In this document: positions 1 through 6,106 of the stretch, piece after piece | Position numbering within the stretch: position 1 is the first letter of the stretch | Layout of the letters: each line of letters starts with the position of its first letter | Origin: UBA6120 sp964495145 | Lineage (GTDB): Bacteria; Bacillota_I; Bacilli_A; RFN20; CAG-826 | Direction: 5' to 3' | NCBI GenBank assembly: GCA_964495145.1 | Contig: CAZBUP010000041.1 | Coordinates: 1 to 8,323, forward strand | DNA length: 8,323 nt | The notes under the pieces: model-generated | What the model was told of the DNA's origin: nothing | What the model saw: only the letters and a program-made list of their open reading frames with translations | Databases searched by the model: none | Made by a program: the position numbers and the translations under genes

Positions 1-16
1 AGAAACTAAGGAAATA

Positions 17-865
17 ATGGAGACATTGGACCAATCTCTTTCTATTGATAATCAAGGTTTTAGAGAGAATATACCAACTATTGAAACAAAGATTAAGGAA
101 TCCTTTTCAAATAAAAATAATAAAACCTATACCAATGCGACAGAATTTTTGGATACTCCGGATCATTTTGAAGTATTTAAGAAAGTGTTATTTGACATGC
201 TGAATAATAACGAATTGCAAGTTCTTTATGATAATGGTGTATTAAACGAAGGGGCGATTTTTCTCGTTTATAAAATTAATGAAAAGTTGATATTCGAATA
301 TATGTTCTGTGAAGATGATACGAAAAGGTTTTTAATGAATACAGAACAAATACTTTTTTCTTATCCAAAAGAGACAGAAGCAAATGATAAGGAACGAAAT
401 ATGTTTCTTCAGGCACTACAAGATTTTAACAAACAAGATCATATTTTTGAAAATGTAAAAAGTGTAGTTAGAAGAGATATTGAAACGGATGAGATTTTTA
501 AAGCTCATTATCGGAAGCTTGTTTTTTTTGGATATTTTTGGAGATATGGAATGATTGGCTCAGCACTTCTGCTCCCACTAATTCTTGGCGTAATTTTCAA
601 CAATATGAACCCTGTCCCGGGATACTCAAATATGATAATCCTCTTATCTTTTGTGGTGCCATTTATTGCGACGGGAATAGATTACATTCTTGCTTGCATT
701 CTTAAATGGCCGCACATATTATTAGTAAATCAATTAGTCAATCATCGAAAAATTAACACGAGTGATTTAAAATGGGATGATATCTCAATCAAAGAATTTG
801 TTATTATTGGGAGTCTTTTCATCATTCTAGGTCTAATTATTTTATTCTTTTTCATCTTTTTCTAG
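17..865 (+). CDS. Unrecognised membrane protein with three C-terminal transmembrane helices
   Basis: I do not recognise the family. The 282-residue product has a hydrophilic, Asn/Lys/Glu-rich N-terminal part (about 1-165), probably cytosolic. Three hydrophobic segments follow at about 178-197, 205-229 and 260-282, and the protein ends inside the last helix with a run of Phe/Ile/Leu. There is no signal peptide and no catalytic motif that I can name. AAGGA at 8-12 is a possible ribosome site, but it lies only 4 bases from the ATG. The frame stays open upstream to the window edge, so the real start could be earlier. The gene is far more AT-rich than everything after position 1325 and has no functional link to its neighbours, which fits recent acquisition or an accessory locus. 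That it is coding is fairly sure; its function is unknown. Confidence 0.7.
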   Translation: METLDQSLSIDNQGFRENIPTIETKIKESFSNKNNKTYTNATEFLDTPDHFEVFKKVLFDMLNNNELQVLYDNGVLNEGAIFLVYKINEKLIFEYMFCEDDTKRFLMNTEQILFSYPKETEANDKERNMFLQALQDFNKQDHIFENVKSVVRRDIETDEIFKAHYRKLVFFGYFWRYGMIGSALLLPLILGVIFNNMNPVPGYSNMIILLSFVVPFIATGIDYILACILKWPHILLVNQLVNHRKINTSDLKWDDISIKEFVIIGSLFIILGLIILFFFIFF

Positions 866-922
866 TAAGGCAGTCCATATTTGCAGTAGTAAGAAATAGA
901 TCAGAAAGACATATCGATGTAT

Positions 923-956
923 AAAAAGAAATGCATTTTTTTATCAATTTCTTTTT
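923..956. repeat. 10-bp A/T inverted repeat, possible weak terminator
   Basis: AAAAAGAAAT (923-932) and ATTTCTTTTT (947-956) are perfect reverse complements around a 14-base loop, about 58 bases after the stop of the membrane-protein gene. The 3' arm ends in five T on the + strand, and the 5' arm does the same on the minus strand. The hairpin could therefore act as a weak terminator in either direction. A stem with almost no G-C pairs and a fairly long loop is a poor terminator, and such repeats arise by chance in AT-rich DNA. Confidence 0.35.
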
Positions 957-1250
957 GAGTATCAAAAGTGGATGATTGATCATGGTGAATGCATGGATTC
1001 GCACTTGAAAGTATTCCTTTTTTCTCCAAAAGTACTTAGTAATATGTAAAATAGCAATAAATGACCAAAGTACTACAATGTAATTCTTGCTGACTACTCC
1101 CTCCACTCCTGCCACCTTCCTTAAGAAGCTTAAAATTTTTATCAAAGTTTTTTATATGAAACGGTAAAAATAATAAGTGCCATACAATCATTTAAGGTAA
1201 CTGAATCCATATCCGTAATCATATCGTTCATATGCGTTATGTCCTCGGCA

Positions 1251-1279
1251 TTGAAGATTGGTTACCACATTAATAGTAT
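1251..1279 (+). promoter_or_regulatory. Possible promoter of the cupin gene
   Basis: TTGAAG (1251-1256) and TAGTAT (1274-1279) are separated by 17 bases. They would start transcription near 1286, about 40 bases before the cupin ATG. A competing -10 candidate, TATACT at 1297-1302, is closer to consensus but lacks a recognisable -35 at the right distance. The two cannot be separated by inspection. Confidence 0.4.
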
Positions 1280-1324
1280 GGAGACATTAACTCGGCTATA
1301 CTGACGTTATCTTGGAGGATTATC

Positions 1325-1657
1325 ATGGACATAAAAACATATTCTTTATCTCAAGGAGATAGTAAGGTCATCGAGAAAGCCGTGCTTGACGAACATGTCA
1401 ATATCATGCATTTCATCCTGCCTTTAGGTGAAGGCGTGCCCATCCACGTCAGTAACGCCAACCTATATATGACGGTCGTCCGCGGGACCTTGTCCATCAC
1501 GTTGGGAAAGAACCCCACCAGCGTCTATGAAAAAGGAACAATCTTGAACATACCCTATGGCATCTTGATGAATATTCGGAACGAGCACCCAGAGGTCTTG
1601 GAACTCTTGGTTGTCAAAGCGCCAATACCCGGATCCGAGACTTATACGAAAAGATGA
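1325..1657 (+). CDS. Small single-domain cupin protein lacking most metal ligands
   Basis: This 110-residue protein has the beta-rich pattern and both conserved blocks of a cupin barrel. Block 1 lies around residues 35-54 (PLGEGVPIH...VVRG). Block 2 is G71-x5-P77-x-G79-x2-M82-x3-N86, which matches the cupin motif GX5PXGX2HX3N except that His is Met. In block 1 only H41 remains of the HxH pair (Ser at 43), and no Glu stands where the third ligand belongs. Three of the four usual metal-binding residues are therefore missing. It is more likely a small-molecule binding or structural cupin than a metal-dependent dioxygenase or isomerase. GGAGG at 1314-1318 supports the ATG start. It is a single-gene unit closed by the terminator at 1666-1690. 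The ligand is unknown. Confidence 0.8.
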   Translation: MDIKTYSLSQGDSKVIEKAVLDEHVNIMHFILPLGEGVPIHVSNANLYMTVVRGTLSITLGKNPTSVYEKGTILNIPYGILMNIRNEHPEVLELLVVKAPIPGSETYTKR

Positions 1658-1665
1658 ATGACGAT

Positions 1666-1690
1666 AGGCTCCGCGACGGAGCCTTTCTTT
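1666..1690 (+). terminator. Intrinsic terminator after the cupin gene
   Basis: AGGCTCCG (1666-1673) and CGGAGCCT (1677-1684) form a perfect 8-bp GC-rich stem with a three-base CGA loop. TTCTTT follows at 1685-1690. It begins 8 bases after the cupin stop codon and separates that gene from the PII-like/antiporter unit. Confidence 0.9.
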
Positions 1691-1737
1691 CATTTAATCA
1701 TCAATAAGCGATAAAGCGGCGATCCGGCTAAAAACCA

Positions 1738-1765
1738 TTGAAATCAAAGCCTTTAGGGCTATAAT
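1738..1765 (+). promoter_or_regulatory. Promoter of the PII-like/antiporter unit
   Basis: TTGAAA (1738-1743) and a perfect TATAAT (1760-1765) have a 16-base spacer, matching a housekeeping-sigma promoter. The predicted start is near 1772. This gives a leader of about 20 bases that contains the AAGGAAGG ribosome site at 1779-1786. It sits just downstream of the cupin terminator. Confidence 0.75.
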
Positions 1766-1792
1766 TATTTCGTCAATTAAGGAAGGTAATCT

Positions 1793-2125
1793 ATGAAACA
1801 ACTCGTATTCGTCATCCTTCAAAACACCGATGCCGCCCATCGGCTATTCAAAGAACTGCACACTCACGGTTATAACGGGACCACCGCTTCCACCAGCTCC
1901 ATCTCCCGAACGCTACTAGAAGACCCAGAGTTCGAACCGATCATCGGCAATCTGCGTCAAGTCATATCATCGGGTTTTGAAAAGAACGTGGCCCTGTATA
2001 TCATCGTCGAGGAACATCGTGTCGAAGAAGTGAAAAAACTCATTCGTCAAGCCACCGATTCGTTTACGACGACGCGCGGCGGCATGGCCGTGATCCCGCT
2101 CGTCTCATTTGAAGGAAGCTTCTAA
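1793..2125 (+). CDS. PII-like (ferredoxin-fold) regulatory protein
   Basis: This 110-residue soluble protein has the beta-alpha-beta layout of the PII-like superfamily. Strand 1 is at about 2-10 (KQLVFVILQ), helix 1 at 11-26, and a long exposed segment at 30-64 sits where PII proteins carry their T-loop. A strand follows at 66-73 (VALYIIVEE), a second helix at 74-89 (HRVEEVKKLIRQA) and a C-terminal strand at 97-105. The start resembles c-di-AMP receptors of the PstA/DarA type, but the middle and C-terminus do not match them closely enough to assign a ligand. PII-like trimers usually bind adenine nucleotides or c-di-AMP and control a neighbouring transporter or enzyme. The antiporter gene beginning two bases after the stop is the obvious candidate target. 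AAGGAAGG six bases upstream fixes the start. Fold: fairly sure; ligand and partner: inferred. Confidence 0.7.
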   Translation: MKQLVFVILQNTDAAHRLFKELHTHGYNGTTASTSSISRTLLEDPEFEPIIGNLRQVISSGFEKNVALYIIVEEHRVEEVKKLIRQATDSFTTTRGGMAVIPLVSFEGSF

Positions 2126-2127
2126 CT

Positions 2128-3408
2128 ATGATGACTGACTTTGGCATCCTATTACCGCTTTTTTTAGCAATGCTCTTCGGTCTTTTGGCGACCCGGCTCA
2201 TGAAGCCGCTCGGACTGCCAAACGTCACCGGATTTCTCCTTGCCGGCGTCATGATTGGCCCGTTTCTATTGGGTAAATGGCTTCCGGATTTCTTCCTTGA
2301 TACGACCGATGTGTCTTCATTTAAAACCTTAACGGAACTCGCTTTGGGCTTCATTGCTTTTTCGATTGGCACCAGTTTCAAAAGGGAGACCTTGGCCTCG
2401 ACTGGAAAGCGCGTCCTCATCATCACGATATTCGAAGGTTTGGGGGCACTTTTCATCACCTTGTTGGCCTTACTGATCATTTATTTTATTATTCCGGGAA
2501 TCCCCTTACCGGTCGTCATCACGTTAGCCGCCGTCGCCACGGCCACGGCTCCGGCCGCCACCTTGATGGTGGTCCGCCAATACAAAGCCCACGGCCCGGT
2601 CACCAATACCTTACTGCCGGTCGTCGCCCTTGACGATGCCGTCGCCTTGATGAGCTTTGCGGTGTGCTTTCCGATAGCCGAAGCCTTGGCTAGCGGCGCC
2701 AGCATCACCGTCATCGACATCTTGCTGATACCTTTGGCCGAAATCGTCTTATCGTTGGCGATCGGGGCTTTGATTGGTTATGTGTTATCGCTTGGGATGC
2801 GCTGGTTCCATTCGCGGGCCAATCGCTTGTCGTTGATGATCGTCGCCGTATTGCTTGGCGTGCTTCTAGCCAAAATCAAAGTGACCGATCGAGAAGCGAC
2901 TTTGTCATCGTTATTGACCTGCATGATGATTGGCGCCGTCCTCGTCAACGCCCGGCCCGACGGTGATAAAATCCTCGAGGGGACCGAACGGTGGACCCCG
3001 CCTTTATTCATGGTTTTCTTCGTCATCAGCGGCGCTTCGCTTGATTTAAGCATATTCCTCAGCGGCGGGTTGATTCTAGTCATCGCCGCGGTGTACATCG
3101 TTTTCCGCATGGCGGGCAAATTTCTGGGGGCCTTCCTCGGTGGGCGGATCACTAAAGCCGATCCAGTCGTCCAAAAATACTTGGGTTGGACGCTATTTCC
3201 CCAAGCCGGCGTCGCCATCGGTATGGCAACCTTGGCATCGCAAGGTTTTGAAACCAATCCCGAATACGGGGCCATGATTTTGGCGGTTGCCCTCGCGGCC
3301 ACGCTCATCTACGAACTGGTCGGTCCGGTGATTACCAAAGTCGCTTTGAGCAAGGCCGGGGAAATCGAACCCGAACGCAAGAAACCGGCCATCAAGCCGG
3401 CGGGATGA
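2128..3408 (+). CDS. CPA-family monovalent cation:proton antiporter (Na+/H+ exchanger domain)
   Basis: The 426-residue product is almost entirely transmembrane, with about 11-13 helices. Family signatures include LGLPNVTGFLLAGVMIGP at 29-45 (an early CPA2 helix), the paired aspartates D169-D170 in VALDDAVAL, R327 and K331 in the FRMAGK segment, and FPQAGVAIGMA at 357-367. The Asp pair is the ion-binding site of electrogenic CPA2-type exchangers, so Na+ or K+ exchange against H+ across the cytoplasmic membrane is expected; the ion cannot be read from sequence. The length matches the bare exchanger domain. The chain ends about 26 residues after the last helix in a basic tail, with no RCK/TrkA-N domain, so regulation must come from elsewhere, perhaps from the PII-like protein encoded just upstream. 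AAGGA at 2112-2116 is about 11 bases from the chosen ATG; a second ATG follows directly at 2131. Confidence 0.9.
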   Translation: MMTDFGILLPLFLAMLFGLLATRLMKPLGLPNVTGFLLAGVMIGPFLLGKWLPDFFLDTTDVSSFKTLTELALGFIAFSIGTSFKRETLASTGKRVLIITIFEGLGALFITLLALLIIYFIIPGIPLPVVITLAAVATATAPAATLMVVRQYKAHGPVTNTLLPVVALDDAVALMSFAVCFPIAEALASGASITVIDILLIPLAEIVLSLAIGALIGYVLSLGMRWFHSRANRLSLMIVAVLLGVLLAKIKVTDREATLSSLLTCMMIGAVLVNARPDGDKILEGTERWTPPLFMVFFVISGASLDLSIFLSGGLILVIAAVYIVFRMAGKFLGAFLGGRITKADPVVQKYLGWTLFPQAGVAIGMATLASQGFETNPEYGAMILAVALAATLIYELVGPVITKVALSKAGEIEPERKKPAIKPAG

Positions 3409-3465
3409 TTTTAATCAAACACTCTAAAATAGTCTGACTTGGTCTGTTATTGATTCGCTCGGCTG

Positions 3466-3494
3466 TTGAGAGCTTTTCGCCATCTCGTTATAAT
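3466..3494 (+). promoter_or_regulatory. Promoter of the cysteine desulfurase cluster, predicting a leaderless transcript
   Basis: TTGAGA (3466-3471) and a perfect TATAAT (3489-3494) are separated by exactly 17 bases. Counting seven bases beyond the -10 puts +1 at 3501, the A of the cysteine desulfurase ATG. No Shine-Dalgarno sequence precedes that ATG, consistent with a leaderless mRNA. The promoter lies in the 92-base gap after the antiporter. I see no intrinsic terminator in the gap, so read-through from upstream is also possible. Confidence 0.75.
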
Positions 3495-3500
3495 AAGAGC

Positions 3501-4619
3501 ATGGAAAATATCTATCTTGATTACGCGGCGACGACGCCGGTGCATCCCGCCGTGCTTCGCGCTTTTGTTTCGGCCTCGAAAAAATATCCCGGCAACCCGA
3601 ACTCCAATCATGCTTTGGGCCAAGCCGCGGCCCAAGCCATCGCCAAATCGCTGAACCGCATGCGGCGGATCCTCGGCCTATCCAAACACTATGTCTTAAC
3701 CCCAACCAGCGGCTCGAGCGAGTCGAACAATCTAGCTTTAAAAGGCGTGGCCTTCCATCCGCAGGCCACCGGCAAACATATCATCATCACGGCTTATGAA
3801 CACTCTTCGTCGACGGCCAGCGCCAACTATTTGGCCCGCAACGGCTATCAAGTCGATATCGCTCCGTGCGATGGGAAAGGTCAAGTCGACGTTTTGGCCT
3901 TGGAAGCCATGATTCGTAAAGACACAATTATCGTGTCAGTAGGCTCCATCAACGCCGAAATCGGCATCCGACAGCCAATCGAAGCCATCACCACGATGCT
4001 GAAGCGTCACCGCCACGTGTATTTTCACGTCGACGCCACCCAATCGATCGGCAAAGAAGCATTGAAGCTCGAAGGCATCGACATGGTCAGCTTGACGGCA
4101 CATAAGTTATTCGGACTAAAAGGCGTCGGCTTGTTGATTAAGCATGAACGGGTCAATTTAACCCCCATAATCCATGGTGGACACTCGACCACCCTCGACC
4201 GGCGCGGCACCCCGGCTACCGAATTGATTTTGTCGATGGAAAAAGCCTTGGCCATGGCCCTCAAACATCAAGCCGACAACTACCGCCATGTGCGCCTGAT
4301 TAATGATTATGCCCGGGAGAAACTGGCCCCCTTGCCGAATCTCCGGTTCAATAGTCGCCCTGACGATTTACCCTGCATCTTGAATTTCAGCCTGATTGGC
4401 AAGAAATCGACCGATACCGTCGCGTATTTGAGCCAAAAGGGCATTTGCATATCCAATCATTCGGCCTGTGAAAGCGAGATCGACATGTCGTCGGCCGTCA
4501 TGGCCTTGACCGGTAATCGCGCCCAAGCCCTTTCGAGCGTGCGCCTCAGTTTCGCCCCGATGACGACGACAGAGGAAATCGACCAATTGTTGGCGGCATT
4601 AAAGGAGTATGTCCGATGA
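3501..4619 (+). CDS. Cysteine desulfurase (NifS/IscS-like, PLP-dependent)
   Basis: The enzyme converts L-cysteine to alanine and holds the sulfur as a cysteine persulfide for Fe-S clusters, tRNA thiolation or cofactors. The 372-residue chain begins IYLDYAATTP, as the family does. It has H101 (AYEHSSS, stacks on PLP), D178 and Q181 (HVDATQ), the Schiff-base lysine K202 in TAHKLFG, C323 in the HSACES loop as the persulfide cysteine, and the C-terminal VRLSFAPMTT block. The family's NNEIG motif reads NAEIG here, so alanine (A152) replaces the asparagine that usually contacts PLP. An in-frame TTG at 3450 is rejected as the start because the promoter lies between it and 3501 and because 3501 fits the family N-terminus. 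No scaffold (IscU/SufU) or thiI/mnmA gene adjoins to name the acceptor. The next gene overlaps by ATGA. Confidence 0.93.
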   Translation: MENIYLDYAATTPVHPAVLRAFVSASKKYPGNPNSNHALGQAAAQAIAKSLNRMRRILGLSKHYVLTPTSGSSESNNLALKGVAFHPQATGKHIIITAYEHSSSTASANYLARNGYQVDIAPCDGKGQVDVLALEAMIRKDTIIVSVGSINAEIGIRQPIEAITTMLKRHRHVYFHVDATQSIGKEALKLEGIDMVSLTAHKLFGLKGVGLLIKHERVNLTPIIHGGHSTTLDRRGTPATELILSMEKALAMALKHQADNYRHVRLINDYAREKLAPLPNLRFNSRPDDLPCILNFSLIGKKSTDTVAYLSQKGICISNHSACESEIDMSSAVMALTGNRAQALSSVRLSFAPMTTTEEIDQLLAALKEYVR

Positions 4620-4876
4620 AAAAGATTTTATTCGTGACCGCGGTCTGGTGTCCCGCTTGCCTCATGATGCGCCCCCGCTATCAAAATTTGATTAAGACCC
4701 AAACTGGGTGGTCGCTTGAAGAACTCGATTTTGACGAAAATCCGGTCATGGTCAAACAATTGAACCTCGGCAGTACGCTACCAGTGGCCATCGTCTATGA
4801 TCAGCATGCCGAAATTAAGCGTATCGTCGGTGAGGTTTCTGAGAAAGAATTGGGTATAATATTTACTAGTCTATGA
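4616..4876 (+). CDS. Small cytosolic thioredoxin-like protein (CPAC active site)
   Basis: This 86-residue protein has no signal peptide. It shows the thioredoxin pattern: strand 1 at 3-9 (KILFVTA), W11-C12-P13-A14-C15 at the start of helix 1, a central strand near 33-39, and L55-P56 as the cis-proline before VAIVYD. The length matches mini-thioredoxins or glutaredoxins (about 80-90 residues) rather than full thioredoxin (about 105). It probably cycles between dithiol and disulfide in the cytosol. The start overlaps the desulfurase stop (ATGA), with AAAGGAG at 4601-4607 eight bases upstream, and its own stop overlaps the next start in the same way. Its position suggests that it reduces the desulfurase persulfide or feeds electrons to the membrane protein that follows; neither is shown by sequence. 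Confidence 0.85.
   Translation: MKKILFVTAVWCPACLMMRPRYQNLIKTQTGWSLEELDFDENPVMVKQLNLGSTLPVAIVYDQHAEIKRIVGEVSEKELGIIFTSL
4855..4860 (+). promoter_or_regulatory. Perfect -10 hexamer just before the DsbD-like start, weak -35
   Basis: TATAAT stands 12 bases before the ATG at 4873 and would start transcripts near 4867. The matching -35 region (about 4831-4837) is poor, and the upstream TG is one base too far for an extended -10. The downstream gene has no Shine-Dalgarno site, so an internal short-leader promoter is possible. Coupling to the overlapping upstream gene is the simpler explanation. Confidence 0.3.
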
Positions 4877-6096
4877 AACGTCATTGGCCCATTGCGTTCA
4901 TGAGTATCATCGCAGGCTTCGGCTTGCTTTTTTCTGCGGGAAGCCACCCAATCGAAGTTGCGGCCGCGAACCCACCCTATGAGGTCAACGTTTACTTCTT
5001 TCATACCGAGGGTTGCGGGCACTGCCAAGCCGAACGGGCTTTTCTCGACGAGCAATTGATTGAACGCGATACCGTTCGGGTCATTTCTTACGACATCGCC
5101 GAAAGCGCATACCTCGATCTTTTAAATCAAGCCGCCGAAGCCTTTGAAGAACCGACGGTCGCCACCCCGTTCACCGTCATCGGCGGAAAGCATTACGTCG
5201 GGTTCAATACGGCCATCAAGGTCGGCTTGGAACGAACCATTGAGCGTTACTCGGCGAATGAACACGTTGACGTCATGGCCAAGATTTTGGCCGACGAACC
5301 TCTGTCGGCGAGTGATTTCGACACCAGTTCCGATTATGAGTATCAACTGCCGATCATCGGCCTCGTCGACGTCCGCGAGGTTTCTTTGGCCGTCTTGGCC
5401 ATCTTGCTGGGTTTTCTCGACGGCATCAACCCCTGCGCCATGTGGGTACTTTTATTTTTGATTAGCTTGGTATTGAATTCCAAAGACAAGAAGCGGATCT
5501 GGCTCATCGGAGGCAGTTTCCTATTGATGTCGGGGTTATTCTATTTCGGGATGATGATGGCCTGGCTCGGCACGATTCAGTTCCTGGTGGCCAAAGAGGC
5601 TTTTCAAATCATCGTTGGTCTGTTTGCCCTAGGGGCCGGCGGATTCAACGTTTATTCGTTCATTAAAGCCAAGATAAAGAAAGATGATGGGTGCGAAGTC
5701 ACCAGCGTGACCACCAAAAAGAAGATTGCCGACAAAGTCCGGCGCATTGCCACCACGGCTTCCTTGCCGGTGGCCATCGTCGGAGTGATGGGTTTGGCCA
5801 TCATCGTCAACGCGATCGAATTGGCATGCTCGACCGGGTTGCCGCTTATATTCACGCAAATATTAGCCTTGAATGGGTTTGAAGGCGGAACCTCGGTCCT
5901 CTTGATCCTACTTTACATCTTTTTCTTTTTGATTGACGATTTGATTATTTTCGCCCTGGCCGTCTTCACCTTCAAGGTCAGTCCCTTGTCGACCAAGATC
6001 GGGAAATACGCCCATTTGATCGGGGGCATCATCATGCTGGCTCTCGGGGTATTGATGATTTTCTTTCCCGAGATATTGTTATTCTCGTTTATATAG
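4873..6096 (+). CDS. Secreted-side thioredoxin domain fused to DsbD/CcdA-like transmembrane electron carrier
   Basis: This 407-residue fusion has a signal or anchor segment at about 6-23, then a thioredoxin-fold domain at about 36-140 with C48-G-H-C51 and a cis-proline at T98-P99. A membrane domain of about six helices follows (roughly 168-203, 209-234, 242-262, 295-316, 342-368, 376-404). Two membrane cysteines sit in DsbD/CcdA-style contexts: C188 in GINPCAMW and C319 in IELACSTGLP. Such proteins carry electrons from a cytosolic thioredoxin, through the membrane cysteine pair, to an extracytoplasmic thioredoxin domain. That domain then reduces disulfides in exported proteins, haem-binding apoproteins or peroxidases. 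Here donor, carrier and acceptor would be the 86-residue CPAC protein, C188/C319 and C48/C51. C274 in a charged loop is an additional cysteine. There is no clear ribosome site; the start overlaps the preceding stop (ATGA). The domain reading is solid, the substrate unknown. Confidence 0.87.
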   Translation: MKRHWPIAFMSIIAGFGLLFSAGSHPIEVAAANPPYEVNVYFFHTEGCGHCQAERAFLDEQLIERDTVRVISYDIAESAYLDLLNQAAEAFEEPTVATPFTVIGGKHYVGFNTAIKVGLERTIERYSANEHVDVMAKILADEPLSASDFDTSSDYEYQLPIIGLVDVREVSLAVLAILLGFLDGINPCAMWVLLFLISLVLNSKDKKRIWLIGGSFLLMSGLFYFGMMMAWLGTIQFLVAKEAFQIIVGLFALGAGGFNVYSFIKAKIKKDDGCEVTSVTTKKKIADKVRRIATTASLPVAIVGVMGLAIIVNAIELACSTGLPLIFTQILALNGFEGGTSVLLILLYIFFFLIDDLIIFALAVFTFKVSPLSTKIGKYAHLIGGIIMLALGVLMIFFPEILLFSFI

Positions 6097-6106
6097 GTAA
6101 AGTGAC

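Larger units (their letters stand above)
866..1324. other. AT-rich intergenic stretch without a convincing gene
   Basis: These 459 bases hold no gene I can support. The longest open frame is on the minus strand (1145 down to 852, 97 codons). It opens only with TTG, has no ribosome site, overlaps the end of the upstream gene, and its product resembles nothing I know. A 29-codon minus-strand frame (1231 down to 1142) starts with ATG about 11 bases after GAGG, but it is too short to trust. The stretch does contain an A/T inverted repeat (923-956), three CATAT copies at 1208, 1220 and 1229, and the probable cupin promoter near its right end. It could be decayed coding DNA at the edge of an acquired segment; that is inference. 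Confidence 0.5.

Noticed and set aside
852..1145. 97-codon minus-strand open frame
   Set aside because: It starts only at TTG with no ribosome site, overlaps the end of the forward gene, and its product has no recognisable family or domain.
1142..1231. 29-codon minus-strand frame with an ATG and upstream GAGG
   Set aside because: Too short, with a repetitive Met/Asp start (CATAT repeats) and no independent evidence of expression.
1196..1266. GGTAAC/GTTACC inverted pair about 60 bases apart
   Set aside because: Six-base arms at that distance are expected by chance, and no mobile-element gene lies between them.
2064..2480. Long minus-strand open frames opposite the antiporter, flavoprotein and Nudix genes
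   Set aside because: They are shadows of GC-rich forward codons; the forward frames carry clear family motifs and the antisense products do not.
3385..3400. CCGGC/GCCGG hairpin at the end of the antiporter gene
   Set aside because: Only a 5-bp stem inside the coding sequence, not followed directly by a T-run; unlikely to be a terminator.
3450..3500. N-terminal extension of the cysteine desulfurase from a TTG
   Set aside because: It would run through the promoter, lacks a ribosome site, and the family begins just before IYLDYAATTP, which fits the ATG at 3501.
6064..6106. TATATA (6090-6095) as a promoter for the flavoprotein
   Set aside because: No -35 element at a suitable distance; read-through from the upstream gene ten bases away is simpler.
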